From Caprimulgus europaeus (lineage: Eukaryota > Chordata > Aves > Caprimulgiformes > Caprimulgidae), in the NCBI GenBank assembly GCA_907165065.1, contig OU015534.1:11043686-11107685 (forward strand): 64,000 bases of DNA. Direction: 5' to 3'. Numbering within the stretch: position 1 is the stretch's first letter; every line of letters starts with the position of its first letter. The notes beneath the pieces are model-generated. The model was not told where the DNA came from. It saw nothing but the letters and a program-made list of their open reading frames with translations, and made no database searches. The translations under genes were made by a program, and so were the position numbers. Of the stretch, positions 57,592 to 64,000 are shown piece by piece.

Positions 57592-58138
57592 GCCCTGGCC
57601 GCTGCCACGCTCACTGGCAGGGTCCAGCTGCAGCATGGGGATTCGGGAGAGAAGAAGGAAGGAAAGCGGAGATCACCTTCCCCCCCCATTGGCAGAGGCT
57701 GCTCTGTTCTGGTCTTCTGTTTCTTTTTTTGTTTTCTTTCTTTTTTTAATTTTTTTTTTCTTTCTTGGATATAACCATTTCACATGCTGAGAGGATCCAG
57801 AGATTCCTTGGGCACAAACCAAAAGGCAACCACAGGGAAAAAGGATGGTTCGCTCAGCCCCCTGCCCTCCCTTGCCAATACCAAAAGCTAACCTGGAAAT
57901 CTAATACCTCTTTCCTGAAGGAAGCGGTCGCTGGAGGGATCTGAAGGTTGCAAAGTGCAAAAATCCTTAAAATTCTGTGGAGAATTAAAAAAGAAAAAAA
58001 AAAGAAAGAAAAAAAAGAAGAGCGAGCAAAGAAACCCACAACACTAGAACCTCATGCGTCACCAAAAGCAATGGCTTTGCAGAGTGCTTCTCCCGCCCGC
58101 CCGAGACATGCAAACTCCTCTATTTGTGAAGATACTTC

Positions 58139-58144
58139 AATAAA
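58139..58144 (+). terminator. ZSWIM5: Proximal polyadenylation signal AATAAA of ZSWIM5
   Basis: A canonical AATAAA lies about 550 nt after the stop codon. The sequence after it is A-rich, with TGTTCTCAGGGATTGC about 20 nt downstream. Use of this site would give a short 3' UTR lacking the (TTA)n and TG repeats. Confidence 0.5.
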
Positions 58145-58326
58145 TACAAGTTAAAGTAACTGTTCTCAGGGATTGCTTACTAAAAGTAACACACACACAA
58201 AAAAAAGCATTTATGATACTGTAAATACTATAGTATATGTGTCAATTATTAAATTGTAAAGTTATAATTATTTATAATTCTGTCTTTTATTTGGGGGATA
58301 CTTGAAATTGTCGTGGGCTGGGGCGA

Positions 58327-58391
58327 TTATTTTTATTATTGCTATTATTATTATTATTATTGTTATTATAACTATTATTTAAAAAAAAAAC
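58327..58391. repeat. (TTA)n microsatellite followed by an A run in the ZSWIM5 3' UTR
   Basis: TTATTATT-type repeat with interruptions (GCTATT, GTTATT, AACTATT), then eleven A residues near 58381. It would be transcribed only if the distal polyadenylation signal is used. Confidence 0.85.
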
Positions 58392-59100
58392 AAACCACAA
58401 AACAAAACCACAGACAAAAAGAGGAGGAGGCACGCGAACATTTCTCAGGTTCCCATGGCATCGTTGGCAGCGAGAAGGGTGTGGGGGGAGGTGAACATCC
58501 GCTCGACTCACAGCCCTGGGATGGACAGACGGACGGATGGAGGGAGGAGTGGCAGCCCAGCGCTTGAGGACAATGAAGGAAGGGACTCGAGGCAATGCTC
58601 GCTCGACACACACGGATGCTGGCAACGGAGGACACGAGCCCATCGCCTCGTACACGGCCATCTCCCGGTGGGCGCAAGGGTGCGAGGTGCCTGGGGGGCG
58701 GGCGGGCACCAGGGCTGCCCAGCTCCTGGGGAGGGATTGGGGCAGGTGCAGCTCACTCCCTGCACCGCTCTGCTTCCCAGCTCCGTGGCACAGCCAACGC
58801 TCAGCCCTTCCCCGAGCTTCGCCCCACGCCGGGGACAGACTCTCCAGCCCTGCGCCGGCGGCTCTTCGGTTTTGGTTCATTTCTTTGCCAGCGGGTTGGG
58901 AGGGCTGGGGGGGGGCAGGGCTGGGCTGGATGGTGACTTGTAGTTAGAGAACATGGGCTAGTTATCTGCTGTCTGGTTTGACTTAATTTTTTGGCAAGTG
59001 ACTTGTGTCTGCGCTCCGGCCAGGAAACCAATTGTACTTGGTCTCTGTCACCACCGAAATAGCGGTCTTCAACCAGTCTGTTTCTCTTTTTTCCTTCTCT

Positions 59101-59153
59101 TTTTTGGATTTTTTTTTGTTTTGTTTTTTGCGTGTGTGTGTATGTGTGTGTGC
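59101..59153. repeat. T-rich and (TG)n tract near the ZSWIM5 3' end
   Basis: A T-rich stretch runs into GTGTGTGTGTATGTGTGTGTG, 24 nt before the distal AATAAA. It could affect 3'-end formation, but a GU-rich element usually lies downstream, not upstream, of the signal. Confidence 0.75.
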
Positions 59154-59176
59154 GACCTCTTCATCTGATGTTTAAT

Positions 59177-59182
59177 AATAAA
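59177..59182 (+). terminator. ZSWIM5: Distal polyadenylation signal AATAAA of ZSWIM5
   Basis: A canonical AATAAA sits in TTTAATAATAAAAGGG, about 1.59 kb after the stop and just past a T-rich and TG-rich stretch. It is the last good signal before the sequence changes to ordinary GC-rich intergenic DNA, so it is the likely main 3' end. Confidence 0.6.
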
Positions 59183-59200
59183 AGGGATGAACGTTACTGC

Positions 59201-60219
59201 CTGTATCTCTACTGCCTTTCTTCGAAGTTGGAGGGGTAACCATGCTTGCTGGGCTGCCTGGCATTGCAGGGCGGAGGTGGCATCACAACCCCCTGTGGTA
59301 CCCAGCTCCTGCACCCCAAGGAGGAGGATGGATGGAGCCAGACAAGGCACCCTGGCTGCTTTAGGGTGCAATTCCCTGCTGCATTCAGTGTCAGCAGGTC
59401 CCTGCCCACCCTGGTGGCACTGCCCCGTCTGTGCCAGATAGAGCAGTGTTGGCACCTGTGTCTTGATCTTTTCTACAGCCAGCCTAGACTGCAGTGACTG
59501 TGCTGCAGTGTGGGATGGGGTGGCACAGAGTCGTAACTCCAGGGTTCCTGGGTGGTGCTGGCACCCTGGGCTGCTTTCTGCAAGGTTTGCTGAGCCCCAG
59601 GCAGAGATTGGAGACTGGGAGGTCTGCATGGGGGAAGAGATCTCCAGGACCAGTGGGATGGTCCCAGAGAGGCTGTGGGAGCTGGAGGAGGGCAATGGCA
59701 GTGCTAGGGCTGTGGTGTCACTGCCACCATCTCTGCCAGTGTGGCAGGGTGTTGGTGGTGCTAGTGCCTGGAGGGCTCCTGCCACGTGGCTGGCTGTCCC
59801 ATAGGTGAGTCCTGCTGGGTCTCCCATGCGCTGGGTCTCCCACCCACTGGGTCACTGCCATGTTGCCTTTTCCCACCCAAGCAGGACTGTGGCACAGCTC
59901 ACACTGCACCTATGGCAGTGGTCAGCTCCCAGGCTGTCGCCCAGCCAGCTCATCTCCCTTAGCAGGGCTGAGCACATCTGTGGTGCCAGGAGATGCCTAC
60001 TGTGCTCTGGGCTCACATTCTCTCTTGCAAGCCCTTAGCACAACACTACAGCCTGGCAGGGAGAGGCCTCCCCCCACTTTCCTGGCACCCCCGTTTCCCC
60101 ATTCTGACCCACAGGATGGGGCTCCCCTGACCTCATATGCCCCACTGCCAGGCTGCCATCACTGCCCATCTCCTCCTGGGCCATCCAGTTCCCCGTCCCC
60201 CCAGCCAGAGCCACACGGC
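59201..60219. other. Intergenic gap between the convergent ZSWIM5 and UROD 3' ends
   Basis: About 1 kb of GC-rich, mildly repetitive DNA between the inferred 3' ends. No splice-supported ORF, RNA gene or known transposon was recognised. Both gene edges are inferred from polyadenylation signals, so the gap could be shorter. Confidence 0.6.
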
Positions 60220-60239
60220 TGCTGTGGAGAAGGTGCTGG

Positions 60240-60245
60240 TTTAAT
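60240..60245 (-). terminator. UROD: Probable polyadenylation signal ATTAAA of UROD
   Basis: TTTAAT on the + strand reads ATTAAA on the UROD strand, about 90 nt after the stop codon, followed by CCAGCACC. It implies a very short 3' UTR of roughly 110 nt. No AATAAA is closer. Confidence 0.6.
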
Positions 60246-60333
60246 GCTACAGCCCAGACTGAAGCGAGCCCTGTGACAACACACTGCTCGGGCTGACTGT
60301 TCCCATACCAGTCCTGTCCCCAAGCCCCCAGGC

Positions 60334-60498
60334 TCAGCTGTGCTTGTTGATGTGACGGGAATGAGCATGCACGGCCTCCACGAAGGCACCCACATGCTCA
60401 GGACTCATGTCGGGGTAGAGGCCATGGCCCAGGTTGGCGATGTAGCGTTGGGTTCCGAAACCCTCCAGCATCTTCTTCACCAGCTCACCAATCTTCTC
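60334..60498 (-). CDS. UROD: UROD coding exon 10 (last; stop codon)
   Basis: Encodes residues 316-369 and TGA (complement of 60334-60336). It includes [20 protein letters not shown] with His340. The acceptor is CTGTAG. Confidence 0.97.
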   Translation of the reverse strand, partial: EKIGELVKKMLEGFGTQRYIANLGHGLYPDMSPEHVGAFVEAVHAHSRHINKHS

Positions 60499-63400
60499 CT
60501 ACAGGCACAGCAGAAAACCATGTGTCAGCCCCTTCCAGCCCAGGTACTCCACCCCCCACCATTCCCCAGCCAGCCTGGAGGACCACTGGGACACACGCCA
60601 GCACTACAGGTGGGGAAGCGGAGGCAGGAGGTATTTAACACAGGTGGGAACAGCCCCAGTTGCTGGTGATGGCCACTGCTCACCTTGGGTGCGTAGAGAG
60701 CGCAGGGATCCAGGTTCCCTTGCAGGGTGACATTTTTCCCTGTCTGTGCGCTGCAGCAGAGAGGAGGCAGGTGAGTTGTTGTGTGTGGTGCAGGGGCTGG
60801 GGGCAGCCAGGTGCCTGCAGCCCCCACTGCAGGACACACGGGACCCCTCAGTACAGCCCCTGGTTGCTGTGAGCTCCAGGTAGCATGGGGGCCCAACTAT
60901 CCCCACCTCTGGAGCAGGAATCTCCAGGCCTGGGGTGGCTCAGCAGAGGAAGAGGTCAGGGTGCCCATCCCAGGGTGCTGCCCAGGCACCCAAGTGCTTT
61001 GCCAGACTCTTACCGAGCTTCCTGGGGGCGGATGGTCCAGTCAAGACCGACCACCTCATAACCAGCATGGGCCAGGTCGCGCAGCGCGTAGTGTGCGTCC
61101 TTCGCAAAGATGATCTGGGGAGGGAGGAGACGGGCAGTGCCTCCACTCTGGGTCAGGCCCCTCCCCACAGGCTAGGCTGGGGGAGGTAGATACCAGGGAC
61201 TGCCCCCCTCTCCAGCAGCCCCCAGATGCCAGGGTCAACCCAGGCAGCCCTGACTCACCATGGGCACCAGGGGCAGTGCCTCCTCCTTCAGCTTGCTCTT
61301 GACAGCCTGGGCGATGTCTCGGATGTAAGGCAGGGCAAAGTCCTGAAACTGCTCCGGGCCCAGGTGACCCGCATGGGACTCAAATAGCTGGAGTGCCTGC
61401 CGGGGACATGGGGCTGGGAGAGCTGCACCTCAGTCCCTCCTCCTCCCAGAAGCTGGACCCTCTCTGCTCTGTGTCTCCAGTCCCTGCCTTCCTGCCTGGC
61501 CCTGTTCCCATACCCCAGGACACACCTGCGCTCCAGCAGCCACCTGCCCCACCAGGTAGTCAGTGATGACATCAGTCAGCAGCCGCAGCAGTCGGTGGCT
61601 TGCCTCGGGGTGACGGTAGAGCCAGCTCTTGGCCTTGGCCATTGTAGTGGAGCCGCCACCTTCAACCATGTAAGACATGAGTGTCCACTGTGGGAAGGAG
61701 AGGAACGGAGTGAGGAGAGTGATGGAGACAGAAGACATGAGGGGCCAGTCACAGTGCTGAAGGTAGGACCTGTGAGCACCCCAGAACTGGGGCACAGCTG
61801 CTCCTGTATTGAATGTTCCTCACCCACACACTTCTACAGCACCCACAACTCTGGGGGTGTCATGGCCAGTGTCACCCCAGAAGGAGGAGCAGAGAAGCCT
61901 GGCTGGGAATCCCACATGGAGGAGCCACATCACTCACAGGTGCTCCGGAGAAGCCGATGAGGGGCACCCTGCCCTCCAGACTGTGTCGTGTCAGCGTGAT
62001 GGCCTGGAAGACGTAACCCAGCTCCGCCGTCACGTCCACCTTCTGTCGCAGTTTCAGCAGATCCTCAACCTCCTTCAGAGGCTCTGTGAACGTGGGTCCT
62101 TTGCCAGGGACCATGACAACCTCCATGCCCAGCGCCTGGGGACAGGTGAGAATGGAAGAAACAGGAATGAGGTAGCCTCAAACCCAGCCCTGTTCCAAAC
62201 CACTGCTCCTCACCACTAGCCATGGCTCTCACCTGGGGCACCACCAAGATGTCAGAAAAGATGATGGCAGCATCCAGGGGGAATCGTCTGAGTGGCTGCA
62301 GAGGGGAAGAGACAGCATCAGTGAGCAGCTGGGACCACGTCCCCATGGAGGACCTGGACAAGCACATGGGGCAGTGGGGTCCCCAAGGGCTGCACAACTT
62401 ACTGGGGCCATTCAAGGTGACCAGACTGAAGGTTTTTCCTCATCCCCATCTGGGCGAGATGAGGGGACACACAGACCCCCTGGGAGATGCTCACCTGCAG
62501 CGTCAGCTCACAGCACAGTTTGGGGCTCCGGCAAGTGGCAAAGAAATCCTGCGCTGCCCGGGTCTCCCGAAACTCTGCAAGGGACCAGCACAATCATTAC
62601 AGGGTGCGCACCGGGCCCCCCTCACCGTCCCCCTGGCACACCTCCGCCTGCTCACCGGGCAGGTAGCGCCCCGCCTGCCGCATGCACCACACCGGGGTGT
62701 GCTCTGTCTCCTCCCCGCGCGCTGCTCGCAGGAACGTGTCATTCTTCAGCTTGGGGAAGCCCTTGGGGCTGCGGATGAAAAGAGCAGATAAGGGCTGTCA
62801 CCCATGAGGGGTCTAGGTGTCCTGCCAGATCCCCGGGACAGGGGGAGCCAAGGCCAGTGGCTCATCCCTACTCCCTGGCCACAGCCCAGCTGTGACAAAC
62901 GTGACAAACGCTCCCCATCATGGTCCAGGGCCTTTTCCTGCTTCGGATCACGGGGCCCTCCCTGGGAGAGCGATGCCTGGCCCAGGGCCCTGTGAGATTA
63001 AGTTATCGGGGCCAGCAGTTGGTCCCGCCTGGAGAGATTTGGGGCCAGCGAGGCGTGGGGGCCGGCAGCCCTGCCACTGGTGTCCCAGGCCACTATCTGT
63101 GCTGTGCAGCCCCTGGAGGCACAGCCACCCTCCGAGGCGGCAACCATGTGTCCCCAACCTCCCCCTGCCCGAGGGGCTGCTGGAGCCCATCCTGCCCCAG
63201 GGACGGGGATCCCGGGAGACCACGGGGGGTGGCCAGGACCGTCCTGCTGTGACAGGCAGGGCTACAGGGGCAAAGTCCCCAAAATCCAGTGGCCCTGCTG
63301 ATCCATCCCGCTGCAGGATCAGCATTCCCAGTGCCTCACCAGTGACCCCGGTGCTTGCACGGTATCGCCAGGGCCACACCAGTGCCTCACCAGTGTTCCC

Positions 63401-63707
63401 AGGGCCACACCAGTGTCCCCAGTACAGGACCCCAGTGCCAGAGTGTCATTCCCAGTGGCACACCAGTGTCCCCAGCACAGGACCCGAGCGCCAGAGCACC
63501 ATCCCCGGGGCCACACACCAGTGACTCCCGTACAGGACCTCAGTGCCAGAGCGCCGTTCCCAGGGCCACACCAGTGGCCCCCGTGCAGGCCCCGGTGCGC
63601 GCCCCCATCTCACAGCACTAGGAGGCCATGAAGGGTGGCGGGGTGGAGGGGGTGCAGGCCTGCGCCCCGGCCCCGGTTACTCACAGGAGCCGCTCGCCGT
63701 CCTCCAT
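60334..63707 (-). CDS. UROD: UROD, uroporphyrinogen decarboxylase (spliced, complete, 10 coding exons)
   Basis: Cytosolic homodimeric enzyme that removes the four acetate carboxyls of uroporphyrinogen III to give coproporphyrinogen III, the fifth step of heme synthesis; it needs no cofactor. Exons in transcript order: 63707-63685, 62768-62656, 62574-62495, 62295-62233, 62135-61938, 61687-61526, 61396-61259, 61114-61014, 60750-60684, 60498-60334. They sum to 369 codons plus TGA (human 367), with ten coding exons as in mammals. Catalytic residues are all present: Arg38 and Arg42 ([10 protein letters not shown]), Asp87 (FSDILVVP), Tyr165 (SYMVEGGG), Ser220 (LFESHAGH) and His340 (ANLGHGLYP). The start ATG has A at -3 and G at +4. 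Its 3' end faces ZSWIM5 about 1 kb away. Confidence 0.97.
60684..60750 (-). CDS. UROD: UROD coding exon 9
   Basis: Encodes residues 294-315 ([20 protein letters not shown] then PK). The exon is 67 bp. The acceptor is CTGCAG and the donor is [19 protein letters not shown] is the family signature near the dimer interface. Confidence 0.96.
61014..61114 (-). CDS. UROD: UROD coding exon 8
   Basis: Encodes residues 260-292, [20 protein letters not shown] to DWTIRPQEA, with Arg293 split. The acceptor is CCCCAG and the donor is CG|GTAAGA. Confidence 0.96.
61259..61396 (-). CDS. UROD: UROD coding exon 7
   Basis: Encodes residues 214-259, [17 protein letters not shown] to LPLVPM. It includes Ser220 in the FESHAG motif. 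The acceptor is GGCAG and the donor is ATG|GTGAGT, phase 0 on both sides. Confidence 0.96.
61526..61687 (-). CDS. UROD: UROD coding exon 6
   Basis: Encodes residues 160-213, starting [20 protein letters not shown] and ending [10 protein letters not shown]. It includes Tyr165. The acceptor is CCACAG and the donor is CAG|GTGTGT. Confidence 0.96.
61938..62135 (-). CDS. UROD: UROD coding exon 5
   Basis: Encodes residues 94-159, from [14 protein letters not shown] to [10 protein letters not shown]; 198 bp, phase 0 on both sides. The middle ([16 protein letters not shown]) is the most diverged segment, as in other vertebrates. The acceptor is CCCCAG and the donor is CCT|GTGAGT. Confidence 0.96.
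62233..62295 (-). CDS. UROD: UROD coding exon 4
   Basis: Encodes residues 73-93, [19 protein letters not shown] and following PQ. It includes Asp87, the key acid that binds the porphyrinogen pyrrole NH groups. The exon is 63 bp, phase 0 on both sides. The acceptor is CTGCAG and the donor is CAG|GTGAGA. Confidence 0.96.
62495..62574 (-). CDS. UROD: UROD coding exon 3
   Basis: Encodes residues 47-72 ([17 protein letters not shown] to CCELTLQ), with Glu46 split by intron 2, which is only 81 bp. The acceptor is TTGCAG and the donor is CAG|GTGAGC. Confidence 0.96.
62656..62768 (-). CDS. UROD: UROD coding exon 2
   Basis: Encodes residues 9-45, from [16 protein letters not shown] to [13 protein letters not shown]. 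It holds the substrate-binding Arg38 and Arg42. The acceptor is CCGCAG and the donor is G|GTGAGC. Arg25 replaces the Trp I recall in the human protein, a position outside the active site. Confidence 0.96.
62769..63684 (-). other. UROD: UROD intron 1
   Basis: A 916-bp, GC-rich intron between the 23-nt first coding segment and exon 2. The UROD-proximal end holds a ~53-bp minisatellite (63371-63600). The rest is non-repetitive, with moderate CpG content and no coding signal. Confidence 0.85.
63371..63600. repeat. ~53-bp minisatellite in UROD intron 1
   Basis: Four diverged copies anchored by CACACCAGTG at 63406, 63459, 63514 and 63567 (intervals 53, 55 and 53 bp). Each is followed by CCCC(A/G)(G/T)NNCAGG and CCAGNGC(C/G)AGAG-like words. 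A shorter partial copy (GGGCCACACCAGTG near 63371) precedes them. Confidence 0.85.
63685..63707 (-). CDS. UROD: UROD coding exon 1 (start codon)
   Basis: Encodes MEDGERL plus two bases of Leu8. The donor is CT|GTGAGT. The ATG (complement of 63705-63707) has a good Kozak context. The reading frame stays open upstream to another ATG at 63977, so the start is chosen by homology with mammalian UROD, which begins about ten residues before GFP(E/K)LKNDTF. Confidence 0.9.
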
Positions 63708-64000
63708 CCTCCTGCGCCGCAACCCGCCCTTTCCGTTGCCCCCCGACGCGACGCTGCCCGCCCCGCCCCCGTCCCGCCCCGCCGGCGCCACCATCTTGCC
63801 GTAGTCCCGCCTCTCCGTACACCACCATCTTGCACTAATCCCGCCTCTCCGTACGCCGCCATCCTGCCCGGCTTCCCGTTCCTCCTTACGCCGCCATCTT
63901 GCTCTGCTCCTCTCTCCTTCGTACGCTGCACGGGCGCGGCCATCTTGCCCTACGTCCGCCCCACCGGGCGCCGCCATCTTGCCTTGTCGGCGGGCGGGGT
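63708..64000 (-). promoter_or_regulatory. UROD: CpG-rich UROD promoter and 5' UTR region
   Basis: A very CpG-rich stretch upstream of the UROD ATG. It has clustered GC boxes (CCCCGCCCC types, 63755-63785) and six CCATCYTG motifs, which read CAAGATGG on the UROD strand. No TATA box was seen. The transcription start cannot be placed from sequence alone. The region may be shared with a divergent gene to the right (HECTD3 in human, inferred). Confidence 0.75.
63791..64000 (-). repeat. Degenerate ~34-bp tandem repeat carrying six YY1-type motifs
   Basis: CCATCTTG or CCATCCTG occurs at 63791, 63825, 63859, 63894, 63940 and 63974, giving intervals of 34, 34, 35, 46 and 34 bp. The intervening sequence is also similar between copies (CCCGCCTCTCCGTAC in the first two, CCG before most motifs). 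On the UROD strand four copies read CAAGATGGCGGC or nearly so, the YY1 consensus. Confidence 0.85.

Larger units (their letters stand above)
57592..59200 (+). other. ZSWIM5: ZSWIM5 3' UTR (right edge approximate)
   Basis: This is non-coding sequence after the ZSWIM5 stop. It contains a U-rich block (57721-57766), an A-rich block (57983-58020), a first AATAAA (58139), a very AT-rich stretch with ATTAAA near 58247, a (TTA)n microsatellite, a CpG-richer middle (58400-58870), a TG repeat (59133-59153) and a second AATAAA (59177). The right edge is inferred from the second polyadenylation signal. Confidence 0.65.

Noticed and set aside
59069-59827. 252-codon open frame on the - strand between the genes
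   Set aside because: It runs across the TG repeat and the ZSWIM5 polyadenylation signal, has a low-complexity end (His/Thr/Lys) and resembles no known protein.
62817-63524. 235-codon open frame on the + strand antisense to UROD intron 1
   Set aside because: Its repeated Pro/Ser/His pattern comes from the 53-bp minisatellite.
63708-64000. First exon of HECTD3 on the + strand
   Set aside because: Human synteny suggests a divergent neighbour, but no start codon, donor or recognisable coding sequence is visible before the window ends.

Overview
This window is vertebrate nuclear DNA and almost certainly from a bird. It contains intron-rich genes with GT..AG splice sites, a 3' fragment of a CR1 LINE (the dominant avian retrotransposon), little other interspersed repeat, and proteins nearly identical in recognisable stretches to their mammalian orthologues. 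No bacterial, plasmid or viral gene was recognised.

Two protein-coding genes face each other tail to tail. ZSWIM5 (SWIM zinc-finger protein) is on the + strand. Its first coding exon lies left of the window, and coding exons 2-14 run from 28742 to 57591, giving 986 complete codons that end in Glu-Arg-Phe-Gly-stop. UROD (uroporphyrinogen decarboxylase, heme biosynthesis) is on the - strand. All ten coding exons are present, from the ATG at 63707 down to the stop at 60334, encoding 369 residues with every catalytic residue I know intact. From memory, ZSWIM5 and UROD are likewise adjacent and convergent on human chromosome 1p, which supports ZSWIM5 over its close paralogues ZSWIM6 and ZSWIM4.

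Layout: 1-28741 is the 3' part of ZSWIM5 intron 1, with no gene, broken by a 1.05-kb pure pyrimidine minisatellite (16312-17363). 28742-57591 holds ZSWIM5 exons 2-14; introns 2 and 4 are the large ones and contain possible regulatory patches, and intron 11 contains the CR1 fragment. 57592 to about 59200 is the ZSWIM5 3' UTR with two AATAAA signals. About 59200-60220 is the short gap between the genes. 60220-63707 is UROD, whose first intron carries a ~53-bp minisatellite. 63708-64000 is a CpG-rich promoter carrying six CCATCYTG (YY1-type) motifs on a ~34-bp tandem period. Another gene may start to the right of the window (HECTD3 by human synteny, inferred only).

No novel multi-gene system was found. 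The best leads are the YY1-motif tandem array in the UROD promoter, including an in-frame upstream ATG; the homogenised polypyrimidine minisatellite; a CpG-dense patch in ZSWIM5 intron 2; and a possible long-range U-tract/A-tract duplex in the ZSWIM5 3' UTR.
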